Notes: generated by a model from the letters alone, not told the origin. A stretch of DNA of 55,076 nt from an uncultured Muribaculaceae bacterium (GCA_945931475.1 CAMEPD010000005.1:1-55076); one strand, 5' to 3'. Positions 9,039 through 18,599 are shown, counted from the stretch's first letter. Program-made: numbers and translations.

Positions 9039-10714
9039 CGTTTGTCGGTCTTTAGCTTTTGGACGCTATATGTGTCATTCTCAGCCATATAGAGGGTATA
9101 GTCGTTCATGCGTTTTACGGGCACAAAGCCGTTGGCGCGGAACAACGAGTCAACCTCGCTGAGCGTCAGGGAATGACTATCAATGTTGTGAACGAAAACA
9201 GCGTCCTGCTCGCGAGTATAGGCCGCCACCCACTGTGCTACCTGCTCGTAGACAAAGTAGTGAAACCACTGTATATGTGCCGGTGTCTGCGAATTATAGG
9301 TATATTCCATCACGTAACGACCGTCGCCGAAGAATACAAATTTCACGCCTTCGCGCCTTAGTTTTTGTGCCACATCACCCGCATCTCGCAATTCGGCCCA
9401 TTTGTGCGGATAATCGTAAATCAGCTTATGATGAGGAATATCTTGATGTACAAGTTTTCCTTCATCGAGTTTCTCAATCCGGTCATAGATGTCGTAAACG
9501 AATACCGACACCATCAAATACGCCATCACCAGCATCAGAAACCGATTGAATATCTGCGACTTGTAACGATATATCATGTACATAAGGAGCGGCAGGCAGT
9601 AGAAGAACCCGAACCGATGGAATACGTGGTCGGAACCGACTACAGGCACGAGCACAAAACCGATAATCAGCAGCAGCCGGATGCCGTCACATTTGGCCAA
9701 ACCTTTGCAACAATAGCTTATCACACAAAGTATTGCGAGCATCGTCAGCGGTACGATATAGACGCCGGGCGTAACATTGCCTCGCCACAGGAATTGCATC
9801 ACAATGAAGAAAAGAAGTGTAAGGCCGACTATCAGCCCGCTCCGGCGCGGCCATAATTTGCAGCATAGCATGGTTAACGCCGCCACCAAAAGTACCTGGC
9901 AGCTGTAGGAGGCGATTATCGACCACTCTGTTAAGTCATGCCTGAATGAAGCCATAAAAACTTTCATGCTCTCGCGCCTAATATCATGCCCTGTGATGAT
10001 ATTGTCGGGACTCCATGACGCGATGTATGCGGCGATACTCCCTTTCATAATGAATATCAGAACGATAGCCGTCAGCATGAAACTCAGTAGCGCTATTCCG
10101 CTGTCGCGAAGCCAACGGCGCGTACTCCGCGGATACGCAAATATGACGGCGAGAATCATCACCGGCAACGACGCTACGGCAGTTATGCGAGCAAGGATGA
10201 GAGCCGCACAGAGCGCTCCGGCCGTAGCAGCTTTTACACCCGAAGGCCGGTCGAGGTAGGTCATCAGACACACCACTAAGGCACTTAAGAATGGATAAGC
10301 ACATGTATCCCAACTGAATATAAGGTGGGTCATCCAGTTGTGACAGAAAAAATTCACGAGGAAAAATGCCATCCACAACGTCCAGAGGGCGTTGCCGGTG
10401 CGCCGGTAGAAGTAAATCAACGGAATAGCTATGGACAGGAGCAGACAGCTGCAGCCGAGGCTCCGCAGCACTATTAACTCGTTGCCGAAAATCCGCATTG
10501 CCAAATTTCCGATATAAAACGTGAGCATCCCAAGGGGCGAATCGCCGTAGTACAAGCAGTTAAGTGCCTGATATCCTTCATCCTGCGTTTCGGTCACACC
10601 GAAGAAGCACTTGCTGAAAAGAAGGGCCACCGACACAATGAGCGCCGCCCACATCGCTACTATCAGCAGTGTGTGCGTCCGATTTTCGGGTTTTCGTGTC
10701 AGCGTAAGTGTCAT
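9035..10714 (-). CDS. Polytopic GT-C-like membrane protein, paralog 2 of the array
   Basis: Protein of 559 aa. The first segment (about residues 16-36) is followed by TQDEGYQALNCLYYGDS with D45 and E46. Then come multiple hydrophobic segments, the shared SPDNIITGHD and VGSDHVFHRFGFFYCLP motifs, and a soluble tail with FFGDGRYVMEYTYNSQTP and SLFRANGFVPVKRM. It starts 24 bases after the stop of the first paralog and overlaps the next one by ATGA. By eye, paralogs 2, 3 and 4 are closer to each other than to paralog 1. Confidence 0.7.
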   Translation of the reverse strand: MTLTLTRKPENRTHTLLIVAMWAALIVSVALLFSKCFFGVTETQDEGYQALNCLYYGDSPLGMLTFYIGNLAMRIFGNELIVLRSLGCSCLLLSIAIPLIYFYRRTGNALWTLWMAFFLVNFFCHNWMTHLIFSWDTCAYPFLSALVVCLMTYLDRPSGVKAATAGALCAALILARITAVASLPVMILAVIFAYPRSTRRWLRDSGIALLSFMLTAIVLIFIMKGSIAAYIASWSPDNIITGHDIRRESMKVFMASFRHDLTEWSIIASYSCQVLLVAALTMLCCKLWPRRSGLIVGLTLLFFIVMQFLWRGNVTPGVYIVPLTMLAILCVISYCCKGLAKCDGIRLLLIIGFVLVPVVGSDHVFHRFGFFYCLPLLMYMIYRYKSQIFNRFLMLVMAYLMVSVFVYDIYDRIEKLDEGKLVHQDIPHHKLIYDYPHKWAELRDAGDVAQKLRREGVKFVFFGDGRYVMEYTYNSQTPAHIQWFHYFVYEQVAQWVAAYTREQDAVFVHNIDSHSLTLSEVDSLFRANGFVPVKRMNDYTLYMAENDTYSVQKLKTDKR

Positions 10715-10738
10715 TGTCAGTGAATACCGTATGCAAAT

Positions 10739-12379
10739 TTAAGGTTTTTTCAGCGACCAGGCGTCGTAATCACTGTTGATTCTTTCGCAGGTAGCGCCTA
10801 ATGAGGTGGCATAGTCGCGCACATCATCGTACTGCACGTAATCCATATAGTGACTGTAGACTATCACCACGTCATACCGGCGCAGATATTCGGCAAAGTT
10901 TGCGAGTGTCTCATCGCGGTCGTAATAATGGTACATCTGGAATGCGTAAGGTTTCTCATCCATATACTGATATGTATACGGATAGCGGTGGTCGCCGTAA
11001 AAAGCGAAGTGAACACCACGGTCTTTCAGCCGTTCCACATAGCCGGATAATTCTAATCCCGGTGGCATATATTCCACCTTTGAAAACCGTATGCCGACAT
11101 AGCGAGGATTATAATCCTCGCCGCGCACCTCGTTTTTGCAGAACCGGCTGAAAATCATACAGTCGTAGCATAGACTCGGTATCAGCGTGAAAATCAGCAG
11201 CCACTTCAGCACACCGTTGCGATATGGATACAGAAGCACCATCAGCACCGGTATGCCGTAAATAAGATAGATATGCCAGAGGATATAATCAGAACCTATT
11301 GCGGGCACGAATGCCATCAGCACCACAGTGAGCACCGTCAGTGAGCCTTTCAGACTGATGTTCCTTCGGAACAGCTTGAGAACCGGAAGATAGAGCAACA
11401 AAAACACCGGCACGTAATAAAGGCTGAGCGTATCATCCTTAATCACGGTGAGTCGGCGCCATACGAGGTAGAGCAGTATCACCGGTACAACCAGCAAACC
11501 TTTCCGCCCGAAAACCTTGATATAGCTTACGGTCAGGAGGGCTAAAGCCAAAATTGCGAAATAATATTTGGCTCCCAAAACTTCCTGATGCCCTACCTCC
11601 TTAAACCGGCGCATGAATTCGCCGAAATCATTCAGGTTATGACCGTTGATTATGTTGTCGGGGGTCCATGCGGCAATATAGGCACCCACACTCCCTTTCA
11701 TCAGCAGTATCAGAAGGAGCAGAGTCGCCGTGAAGCATATTGCGCTGATGCCTAACGCTTTCCATCTGAATGGCTGCGGGCTGCGTTTCACGAGTATTAT
11801 CAGAGCAGTTATCGGCACGGCAAGTATCACCGACGGGATGCGGGCCAGCGCAATGAGCGCGCAGAGAATTCCGGCCCCTGCAGCCTTGCGCATCGAGGGG
11901 CTGTCGATATATGCCGCCAGGGCCACGAGCAGGCCGCTTTCATACGGGAGTGCGCCGGTGTCCCAGCTCCAGTACATTTTCGATGACCCCCGGAAAAAGG
12001 TAATCAGCAGAGACATCAGGAAGAGCGCCCATGGTGCATTTCGGGTGCGCCGGTAGAAATACACCACCGGAATCGCAAGACCCACTACAATATAGATATA
12101 GCTCAGCACTCTCAGAGAAAGCAGTGTATCCCCGAAAATTCGTTGTGCCAGATTCCCGGTGTAGAATGTAAGCATTCCTAATGGTCCATCGCCGTAATAC
12201 CGGCAGTTCAGGGCCATATACATTTCATCGGTATAGTGCATCACACCGTTGAACACCTCGCTGAAGAACATCATCAAGGTCACACCCAGAACGACACTCC
12301 ACAGTATCACGGCCCCGCGGCGTGGCAGCAGCGAGGTACTTCCCGTTTTTATCTGAGATTGAATCGTGACTAAAGGCAT
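10739..12379 (-). CDS. Polytopic GT-C-like membrane protein, paralog 1 of the array (most divergent)
   Basis: Protein of 546 aa from ATG 12379. A longer frame begins at 12439, but that codon sits inside the intrinsic terminator hairpin of the ribosomal operon, so the internal ATG is preferred. It keeps the loop acidic pair (HYTDEMYMALNC, D51 and E52), TPDNIINGHN, IGSDYILWHIYLIYGIP and a soluble tail with FYGDHRYPYTYQYMDEKP. It lacks the RANGFVPVK ending of the other three. No consensus promoter was found between it and rplQ, so it may depend on read-through past the terminator or on an atypical promoter. Confidence 0.7.
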   Translation of the reverse strand: MPLVTIQSQIKTGSTSLLPRRGAVILWSVVLGVTLMMFFSEVFNGVMHYTDEMYMALNCRYYGDGPLGMLTFYTGNLAQRIFGDTLLSLRVLSYIYIVVGLAIPVVYFYRRTRNAPWALFLMSLLITFFRGSSKMYWSWDTGALPYESGLLVALAAYIDSPSMRKAAGAGILCALIALARIPSVILAVPITALIILVKRSPQPFRWKALGISAICFTATLLLLILLMKGSVGAYIAAWTPDNIINGHNLNDFGEFMRRFKEVGHQEVLGAKYYFAILALALLTVSYIKVFGRKGLLVVPVILLYLVWRRLTVIKDDTLSLYYVPVFLLLYLPVLKLFRRNISLKGSLTVLTVVLMAFVPAIGSDYILWHIYLIYGIPVLMVLLYPYRNGVLKWLLIFTLIPSLCYDCMIFSRFCKNEVRGEDYNPRYVGIRFSKVEYMPPGLELSGYVERLKDRGVHFAFYGDHRYPYTYQYMDEKPYAFQMYHYYDRDETLANFAEYLRRYDVVIVYSHYMDYVQYDDVRDYATSLGATCERINSDYDAWSLKKP

Positions 12380-12397
12380 AGTGCGATGCTTTTCGGT

Positions 12398-12444
12398 AAA
12401 AAAAGCAGAGCGGGGAACACCGACAGGCGGTGTCTCCACTCTGC
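12398..12444 (-). terminator. Intrinsic terminator of the ribosomal protein operon
   Basis: On the minus strand GCAGAG...CTCTGC and ACACCG...CGGTGT pair into one long stem (12405-12444) with a short loop, followed by seven T residues (12404-12398). It lies about 50 bases after the rplQ stop. Confidence 0.9.
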
Positions 12445-12493
12445 ATTTTGCTTTATGCTGTACGGCCGGTGGCCGGCCGGTGCATTGGCGGAA

Positions 12494-12997
12494 TTACTCA
12501 GCCTTGGCTTCCTCAGCTGCGGGTGCAGCTGCTTCGGGAGCGGCAGCTTCGGCTTTGGGAGCCTCGGCGGCTGCGGCTTTCGAACCGCGGCGGGTGCGGC
12601 GGGTCTTCTTGCCTTCCTTCTTGTCCTTGAGCATGTTTTCGTTGTAGTCAACTAGCTCGATGAAGCAGGTCTTGGCGTTGTCGCCCAGACGGTTGCCGGT
12701 CTTGAGGATGCGGGTGTAGCCGCCGGGACGGTCGGCGATCTTCTGCGAGATTTCGCGGAAGAGTTCGGTGACGGCTTCCTTGTTCTGAAGGTAAGAGAAG
12801 ACCAGGCGGCGGTTGGCCATCGAGTCGTTCTTTGCGCGGTTAATCAGGGGCTCGGCGTAAACGCGGAGGGCTTTGGCTTTTGCCAGGGTGGTGAAGATAC
12901 GCTTGTGCTTGATAAGCGAAATCGTCATGTTGGCAAGTAAAGCGTCGCGGTGAGCAGCCTTGCGCGAGAGGTGGTTGAAGCTTTTATTGTGTCTCAT
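12494..12997 (-). CDS. rplQ: 50S ribosomal protein L17 (bL17) with long C-terminal tail
   Basis: bL17, 167 aa. The core (about residues 1-115, starting [20 protein letters not shown]) is standard and lines the exit-tunnel side of the large subunit. The tail is unusual: a basic stretch ([15 protein letters not shown]) followed by about 28 residues of almost only Ala, Glu, Pro and Lys. E. coli L17 is 127 aa, so about 40 residues are extra. It is the last gene of the ribosomal cluster, 8 bases after rpoA. Confidence 0.97.
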   Translation of the reverse strand: MRHNKSFNHLSRKAAHRDALLANMTISLIKHKRIFTTLAKAKALRVYAEPLINRAKNDSMANRRLVFSYLQNKEAVTELFREISQKIADRPGGYTRILKTGNRLGDNAKTCFIELVDYNENMLKDKKEGKKTRRTRRGSKAAAAEAPKAEAAAPEAAAPAAEEAKAE

Positions 12998-13005
12998 CGT
13001 TGTGG

Positions 13006-13998
13006 TCAGTCTTTGTCAAGTTTGTATTTTGAGATATCCATTCCGAACGACAGGCCCAGGTTAGCGAGCAGGTCGTCGAGTTCCGTAAGCGACTTCTTAC
13101 CGAAGTTACGGAATTTGAGGAGGTCGGTCTTATTGAACACTACCAGTTCGCCGAGGGTTTCGACTTCGGCGCTCTTAAGGCAGTTGAGGGCACGGACCGA
13201 GAGGTCCATGTCGACCAGCTTGGTCTTAAGGAGCTGGCGCATGTGGAGCACTTCTTCGTCGAATTCCTCGGTGCCGTCGGTTTCTGTGGTCTCGATGGTG
13301 ATCTTCTCGTCGGAGAAGAGCATCAGGTGATAAATCAGAATCTTGGCGGCCTCCTTGAGGGCTTCCTGGGGAAGTATTGAGCCGTTGGTGGTGATTTCAA
13401 TAATCAGCTTCTCGTAGTCGGTCTTCTGGTCTACGCGGAAATTCTCGACGGAGTATTTCACGTTTTTGATGGGGGTGTAGATTGAGTCGATTGCCAGGGT
13501 GTGGATATCGGCGATATCGAGCTGGTTCTCGTCGGCCGGAACCCATCCGCGACCTTTGTTGATGTTGACCTCGATGTTGAAGCTTGCCTCGGGATCCAAA
13601 TGACAAATGACCTCTTCGGGGTTGAGCACCTCGAAGCCCGAAAGGGCTGCGCCAATGTCACCGGCCTTGAACACCTCCTTGCCTGAGACGTTGATGCTGG
13701 CTTTTTCGGTATCGGTGTCCTCGGTAATTTGCTTGAGGTTTACCTTTTTGAGGTTAAGGATGATGTTGGTGACATCCTCCTTCACACCGGGAATGGTATC
13801 AAACTCATGTTTAACGCCGTCGATTTTAATCGAGCAGATGGCGTAGCCTTCGAGCGACGAAAGCAACACGCGGCGCAGGGCATTGCCCACAGTGATACCA
13901 TAGCCGGGCTCCAAGGGCTTGAACTCGAACTTGCCGTAGAAGCTGTTTGCTTCCAACATTACAACTTTGTCAGGTTTCTGGAATGCTAAAATAGCCAT
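13006..13998 (-). CDS. rpoA: DNA-directed RNA polymerase subunit alpha
   Basis: RpoA, 330 aa. The N-terminal dimerisation domain (about 1-230) contains [19 protein letters not shown], the conserved alpha-NTD signature. A linker rich in Glu and Thr (about 235-250) leads to the C-terminal domain (about 255-325) with the helix-hairpin-helix region [17 protein letters not shown] used for activator and DNA contact. The alpha dimer nucleates assembly of RNA polymerase. The order rpsD-rpoA-rplQ is the classical alpha-operon order. Confidence 0.98.
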   Translation of the reverse strand: MAILAFQKPDKVVMLEANSFYGKFEFKPLEPGYGITVGNALRRVLLSSLEGYAICSIKIDGVKHEFDTIPGVKEDVTNIILNLKKVNLKQITEDTDTEKASINVSGKEVFKAGDIGAALSGFEVLNPEEVICHLDPEASFNIEVNINKGRGWVPADENQLDIADIHTLAIDSIYTPIKNVKYSVENFRVDQKTDYEKLIIEITTNGSILPQEALKEAAKILIYHLMLFSDEKITIETTETDGTEEFDEEVLHMRQLLKTKLVDMDLSVRALNCLKSAEVETLGELVVFNKTDLLKFRNFGKKSLTELDDLLANLGLSFGMDISKYKLDKD

Positions 13999-14019
13999 GG
14001 ATCTTCAGGTTTAAAATTT

Positions 14020-14625
14020 TTACTTAGAATAGAGCTCGACAATGAGTTGCTCCTTGATATTCTCGGGAATGTCCTCGCGGGTGGGGACGTGGAGCAGCTT
14101 GCCGGCCTTGGCTGACTCATCCCATTCGATCCAGGGATACTTGGCGTGGTTGAAACCGGCCAGGTTGTCGGCGATGACCTCGAGCGACTTCGACTTTTCG
14201 CGAACACCGACAACGTCGCCGGGTTCTACGGCATACGAGGGGATGTTCACTACTTTGCCATTGACTACTACATGCTTGTGGAGCACGAGCTGACGGGCGG
14301 CTGCGCGGGTGGGAGCGATGCCCAGACGATATACTACGTTGTCGAGACGGCCTTCGAGAAGCTGCAGCAGGATTTCACCGGTAATACCTTTCATCGAGGA
14401 TGCTTTCTCGAAGAGGTTGCGGAACTGGCGCTCAAGTACACCGTAGGTGTATTTGGCTTTCTGCTTCTCGCGGAGCTGTGTGCCGTACTCTGATGTTTTG
14501 CGGCGGCGGTTCTGACCGTGCTGGCCGGGGGGGAAGTTGCGGCGGCTCAGAATCTTGTCTTCGCCAAAGATGGGTTCCCCGAATTTGCGTGCGATTTTGG
14601 TCTTGGGACCTGTGTATCTAGCCAT
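14020..14625 (-). CDS. rpsD: 30S ribosomal protein S4 (uS4)
   Basis: uS4, 201 aa, a primary 16S rRNA binder; in other bacteria it represses the alpha operon. The S4 RNA-binding domain covers about residues 92-160 ([20 protein letters not shown]). The N-terminus ([20 protein letters not shown]) has no zinc-binding cysteines, so it is the zinc-free form. It is preceded by a 257-base spacer (14626-14882) rich in GC that holds no plausible gene; overlapping short frames there are not conserved-looking. Confidence 0.97.
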   Translation of the reverse strand: MARYTGPKTKIARKFGEPIFGEDKILSRRNFPPGQHGQNRRRKTSEYGTQLREKQKAKYTYGVLERQFRNLFEKASSMKGITGEILLQLLEGRLDNVVYRLGIAPTRAAARQLVLHKHVVVNGKVVNIPSYAVEPGDVVGVREKSKSLEVIADNLAGFNHAKYPWIEWDESAKAGKLLHVPTREDIPENIKEQLIVELYSK

Positions 14626-14882
14626 TGTAGGTATAAACTCATTTTGCTATCCGGCCGGGGGTGGATGTCAGGGCGACGGGGCGCCGATTCATCTTTTCAA
14701 GTGGATGCAGCCGCGGCCACAGAGAGGTGAAAAAGAATATGGCCTTTTCCGATGCCCTGTGCCTGGCGGTCACCCCGGTGTGCGCGCTGCGGCCTGTGGG
14801 CCCCGGCTGCGCTGCCGGATAAAGTTGTTATATTTTTTGAAGTGAAGGTTAGGTTGACGTTACTCGCTATGCGACTGACGTA

Positions 14883-15272
14883 TTATACGCGACGGCGTTT
14901 GGGAGGACGGCAGCCGTTGTGGGGCAGCGGTGTAACGTCGATGATTTCGGTAACTTCGATGCCCATGCCGTGTACGGTGCGGATGGCCGATTCGCGGCCG
15001 TTGCCCGGACCTTTGACATAAGCTTTCACTTTGCGGAGGCCAAGGTCGTAAGCGACCTTGCCACAATCCTGAGCTGCCATCTGGGCGGCGTAGGGGGTGT
15101 TCTTCTTCGAACCACGGAAGCCCATCTTGCCTGCCGATGACCATGAAATCACCTGGCCTTCGCTGTTGGCTAAGCACACGATGATGTTGTTGAACGATGA
15201 GTGAACGTGAAGCTGGCCGGCGGCATCAACTTTAACGTTTCTCTTTTTAGCTGCGACTGTCTTTTTTGCCAT
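14883..15272 (-). CDS. rpsK: 30S ribosomal protein S11 (uS11)
   Basis: uS11, 129 aa, located on the 30S platform near the mRNA exit. It is recognised by [40 protein letters not shown] and the C-terminal [16 protein letters not shown]. Length is normal. It lies 30 bases after rpsM, and is followed by a 257-base spacer before rpsD, which is long for an alpha operon. Confidence 0.97.
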   Translation of the reverse strand: MAKKTVAAKKRNVKVDAAGQLHVHSSFNNIIVCLANSEGQVISWSSAGKMGFRGSKKNTPYAAQMAAQDCGKVAYDLGLRKVKAYVKGPGNGRESAIRTVHGMGIEVTEIIDVTPLPHNGCRPPKRRRV

Positions 15273-15302
15273 ATTGCTTTTTCTATGGTGCTGTTAGCTA
15301 TT

Positions 15303-15683
15303 TTACTTTGTGGCTTTCTTCTTGTTAGCGACGGTTTTCTTGCGTCCCTTACGGGTACGTGCGTTGTTCTTGGTCGACTGGCCGCGAACGGGCAGGCCGT
15401 TACGGTGACGGATGCCACGGTAGCAACCGATGTCCATGAGTCGCTTGATGTGGAGCTGGATTTCCGAACGGAGGTCACCTTCCACTTTGTAATTCGCCTG
15501 AATCACTTCGCGGACTTTGGCGGCCTGGGCGTCTGACCAGTCCTTTACTTTGATGTTTACATCTACGCCGGCTTTCTCCAGGATGGTTTTGGCGGCTGAA
15601 CGGCCAATGCCGAAGATGTAGGTCAAGGCTATTTCGCCTCGTTTGTTCTGGGGGAGGTCAACTCCCACGATACGTACTGCCAT
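15303..15683 (-). CDS. rpsM: 30S ribosomal protein S13 (uS13)
   Basis: uS13, 126 aa, at the 30S head where it contacts L5 and the P-site t[23 protein letters not shown] begins the helix-two-turn-helix domain; the basic tail ([20 protein letters not shown] onwards) binds rRNA and tRNA. It is the first gene after a 320-base spacer with a promoter-like sequence about 40 bases upstream, so it probably heads a separate alpha operon. Confidence 0.97.
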   Translation of the reverse strand: MAVRIVGVDLPQNKRGEIALTYIFGIGRSAAKTILEKAGVDVNIKVKDWSDAQAAKVREVIQANYKVEGDLRSEIQLHIKRLMDIGCYRGIRHRNGLPVRGQSTKNNARTRKGRKKTVANKKKATK

Positions 15684-16003
15684 AAATATTTTCTGGTGTT
15701 GCTTTTTCTTGTTTGAGTCGCAAAAATAATAAATTTTTCGCTTCTGTGAAAATCGCTGCCCTGCGCTCCATTAGTTCCGCCGCTGCGATATGCAAGTATT
15801 TGGCGCCGGTTCACTTACGTTTTATCCGCAAGAACCGGCCGGCAGCTCCATTTGGCAATCGTTGTAGGATTTTTGATAAAATAACAAAAATCGTACCAAT
15901 TTTCACCCGATGGCTCTGTTCCGGGGCTGCGGCGCCGTTACCCACATTATTTGACAGCGAGGCTTAATATCCTGTTAAGCCGGGGCGCTTCACTGAAGTA
16001 TAA
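15684..16003 (-). other. Spacer between rpmJ and rpsM, no gene
   Basis: 320 bases with no supported gene. Reading in the operon direction it contains a small hairpin just after rpmJ (15961-15981, GGCTTAA pairing with TTAAGCC), an AT-rich inverted repeat GATTTTTG...CAAAAATC (15868-15892), a GC-rich stretch, and a promoter candidate near rpsM (15721-15752). Confidence 0.7.
15721..15752 (-). promoter_or_regulatory. Candidate alpha-operon promoter
   Basis: On the minus strand TATTTTTG (15728-15721) fits TAnnTTTG. An ATTTT sequence 19 bases further upstream is an imperfect -33 element. It would drive rpsM-rpsK-rpsD-rpoA-rplQ with a leader of about 30 bases. Confidence 0.55.
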
Positions 16004-16120
16004 TTATCCTTGGCGCTGCTTGTTTTTGGGGTTTTTCTTATTGATCACGTAAAGGCGTCCTTTGCGGCGCACGATTTTGTCGTCGGCCGAACGCTTCTTG
16101 ATCGATGCACGTACTTTCAT
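16004..16120 (-). CDS. rpmJ: 50S ribosomal protein L36 (bL36), zinc-free form
   Basis: bL36, 38 aa, encoded [15 protein letters not shown] then [16 protein letters not shown] and ending KNKQRQG. The usual zinc ligands (CxxC, a third Cys, His) are replaced, leaving no cysteine at all. It sits between infA and rpsM, the canonical place. The gene is short and easily missed by length filters. Confidence 0.93.
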   Translation of the reverse strand: MKVRASIKKRSADDKIVRRKGRLYVINKKNPKNKQRQG

Positions 16121-16159
16121 CTCTTTGGTTGAAGTTTTGAAGGTGTGAATAGTGTAGGC

Positions 16160-16378
16160 TTACTTGTAGCGGAACGAGATTCGACCCTTCGACAGGTCGT
16201 AAGGCGACATCTCCACACGTACTTTATCGCCGGGAAGGATTTTGATGTAGTGCATGCGCATCTTCCCGGAGATGTGCGCTGTGATTTCGTGACCGTTCTC
16301 CAGCTCCACTCGGAACATGGCGTTGGAGAGGGCCTCGAGGATGGTGCCGTCTTGTTCGATTGCTGCCTGTTTTGCCAT
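16160..16378 (-). CDS. infA: Translation initiation factor IF-1
   Basis: IF-1, 72 aa, a single OB fold that binds the 30S A site during initiation. It is recognised by [40 protein letters not shown] and [20 protein letters not shown]. Normal length. Located between map and rpmJ as in many bacteria. Confidence 0.97.
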   Translation of the reverse strand: MAKQAAIEQDGTILEALSNAMFRVELENGHEITAHISGKMRMHYIKILPGDKVRVEMSPYDLSKGRISFRYK

Positions 16379-16455
16379 AAATTGCTTTTAAGTTTTTGTA
16401 ATACCTTGATGTAGGATTGCCTCGCCGGCGGGGGTTTGCTGCCGGTGATGCCGGC

Positions 16456-17238
16456 TCACACTTTCCGGTCGCCCAGGGCTTCTTCGATGTAACGGAAGGT
16501 TGTCAACACTTCGGTGGAGTCCTGATGGATGGCGATCGTATGCTCGAAGTGAGCTGATGGCTTGCGGTCGCGTGTGCGGCAGGTCCAGCCGTCGCTTTCG
16601 ATTACGATGTTGCGGCTTCCGAGGTTTATCATCGGCTCGATGCAGATGCACATTCCTGGTTTGAGCACGGGGCCGGTGCCGCGGTGTCCGTAGTTGGGCA
16701 CGTCGGGGGCTTCGTGCATCTTGCGTCCGATGCCGTGACCGCACATCTCTCGCACTACGGAGTATCCGCGGTGCTCGCAGAAGGTCTGCACGGCGTTGGC
16801 GATGTCGCCGATGCGCTTGCCTGTCCTGGCGGCCTCGATGCCGCGGTTGAGCGACTCTTTGGTGTCGCGCAGCAACTGCATCACGCGGGGGTCGACTTCA
16901 CCCACGGGGAAGGTGTAACACATATCGCCGTTGTAGCCGTTGAGCTCGGCCACGATGTCGGTGCCTACTATATCGCCTTCGCGGAGGGTGTAGTTCGAGG
17001 GGAATCCGTGAACTACGGTCTCGTTGACTTCGATACAGACGGTGCCGGGGAATCCGCCGTAGCCAAGGCAGGCCGGCCGACCGCCATTGTCAAGGATATA
17101 CTCCCTGGCAATGGTGTCGAGGCGGTGGGTTGGCACACCGGGACGTACCTCCTTGGCAACTTCTCCAAGTGCGCGGCTTGCCAGGTCGCAGGCGGCGCGC
17201 ATGAGTTCGATTTCTTCCGGTGTCTTGAGATAAATCAT
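16456..17238 (-). CDS. map: Type I methionine aminopeptidase
   Basis: Cytosolic metalloenzyme of 260 aa that removes the initiator methionine. Metal ligands are visible: two Asp in TDIVAELNGYNGDM, His in CGHGIGRKMHEAP, Glu in CICIEPMIN and Glu in SAHFEHTIA. ATG 17238 (MIYLKTPEEIELMR) was chosen; a TTG five codons upstream overlaps the secY stop and adds nothing conserved. It starts 11 bases after secY. Confidence 0.96.
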   Translation of the reverse strand: MIYLKTPEEIELMRAACDLASRALGEVAKEVRPGVPTHRLDTIAREYILDNGGRPACLGYGGFPGTVCIEVNETVVHGFPSNYTLREGDIVGTDIVAELNGYNGDMCYTFPVGEVDPRVMQLLRDTKESLNRGIEAARTGKRIGDIANAVQTFCEHRGYSVVREMCGHGIGRKMHEAPDVPNYGHRGTGPVLKPGMCICIEPMINLGSRNIVIESDGWTCRTRDRKPSAHFEHTIAIHQDSTEVLTTFRYIEEALGDRKV

Positions 17239-17249
17239 AGCTTGTGTTA

Positions 17250-18599
17250 TCAATAGGCCGAGCCGGTGGTGCGGCCCTTGATCTTGCCATCCTTCATCAG
17301 GCCGTCATAGTGGTGCATCATCAGGTGCGACTCGATCTGGGTAAGGGTATCGAGCACTACGCCCACCATAATCAGCAGCGATGTGCCGCCGAAGAACTGA
17401 GCGAAGTTCTGGCTTACGCCGCAAAGGCGTGCGAAGGCCGGAAGGATGGCTACGATGCCGAGGAAGATTGAGCCGGGCAGGGTGATGCGCGACATGATGG
17501 AATCGAGGTATTCGGCTGTCTTCTTGCCGGGTTTGACGCCGGGGATGAAGCCGTTGTTGCGCTTCATGTCTTCGGCCATCTGTGTGGGACGCACGGTGAT
17601 GGCGGTGTAGAAGTAGGTGAAGGCGACAATGAGGATGAAGTATACGAAGTTATACCAGAACCCGTTGATGTCGGCAAAGGTGCTGAAGAATCCGGTGGAG
17701 TTCTCTGAAGCGCCGAATCCCGAGAGGGTCAGGGGGATGAACATGATGGCCTGTGCGAAGATGATGGGCATCACACCGGCGGCATTCACTTTCAGGGGGA
17801 TGTACTGGCGTGCGCCGCCGTACTGTTTGTTACCGACGATACGCTTGGCGTACTGTACGGGCACCTTGCGGGTACCCTGCACGAGCAGCACGGCGCAGAC
17901 TGTAACGGCAAAGAGGAGAATCACCTCGACGATGAACATGATCAGACCGCCCTGGTTGCCTGTATTGCCCGGCATGCGTGAAGTGAATTCATAGCCGAGT
18001 GCCATCGGCAGGCGGGCGATGATACCCACGAGGATGATGAACGAGATACCGTTGCCGATACCGCGGTCGGTGATTCGCTCGCCCAGCCACATGATGAACA
18101 TTGAGCCTGCCGCGAGGATCACTGTCAGGAATATTACCATCCAGAGGCCCATCTCTACCTGACCGCCGGCGTTGACGACCTGTGCGCGCAGGTTATAGAG
18201 GTAAGCTGGACCTTGCACGAGCAGGATCAGCACTGTGAGGTAACGTGTGTACTGGTTGAGTTTCTGGCGTCCGCTCTCGCCTTCGCGCTGCATCTTCTGG
18301 AAGGAAGGTAGCACCATGCCGGCAAGCTGTATCACGATTGATGCCGTGATGTAGGGCATGATACCCAGCGCGAAGATCGATGCCTGCGAGAAGGCACCGC
18401 CCGAGAACATATCGAGAAGCTGCATGAGGCCCGACTTGTTGGTGAAGGCGGTCAGGGCGTCGAGGTCGTTGGGGTTGATGCCCGGCAGCACGACGTAGCA
18501 GCCCAGGCGGTATACCAGCACCAGAAGGATGGTGATGGTAAGACGCTGACGCAGCTCCTGGATAGTCCAGATATTCTTTAAGGTCTGAATGAATTTCAT
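17250..18599 (-). CDS. secY: Protein translocase subunit SecY
   Basis: SecY, 449 aa, forms the protein-conducting channel of the inner membrane with SecE and SecG. Ten hydrophobic segments are apparent. Recognised by IWTIQELRQRLTITILLVLV at the start, the plug-region motif MLDMFSGGAFSQASIFALGI and the cytoplasmic loop GVKPGKKTAEYLDSIMSRIT. It follows rplO by 4 bases and precedes map, which is the usual spc-operon order. Confidence 0.98.
   Translation of the reverse strand: MKFIQTLKNIWTIQELRQRLTITILLVLVYRLGCYVVLPGINPNDLDALTAFTNKSGLMQLLDMFSGGAFSQASIFALGIMPYITASIVIQLAGMVLPSFQKMQREGESGRQKLNQYTRYLTVLILLVQGPAYLYNLRAQVVNAGGQVEMGLWMVIFLTVILAAGSMFIMWLGERITDRGIGNGISFIILVGIIARLPMALGYEFTSRMPGNTGNQGGLIMFIVEVILLFAVTVCAVLLVQGTRKVPVQYAKRIVGNKQYGGARQYIPLKVNAAGVMPIIFAQAIMFIPLTLSGFGASENSTGFFSTFADINGFWYNFVYFILIVAFTYFYTAITVRPTQMAEDMKRNNGFIPGVKPGKKTAEYLDSIMSRITLPGSIFLGIVAILPAFARLCGVSQNFAQFFGGTSLLIMVGVVLDTLTQIESHLMMHHYDGLMKDGKIKGRTTGSAY

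Noticed and set aside
17236-17253. TTG start for map overlapping the secY stop
   Set aside because: An ATG five codons downstream begins the conserved sequence and is a stronger start.
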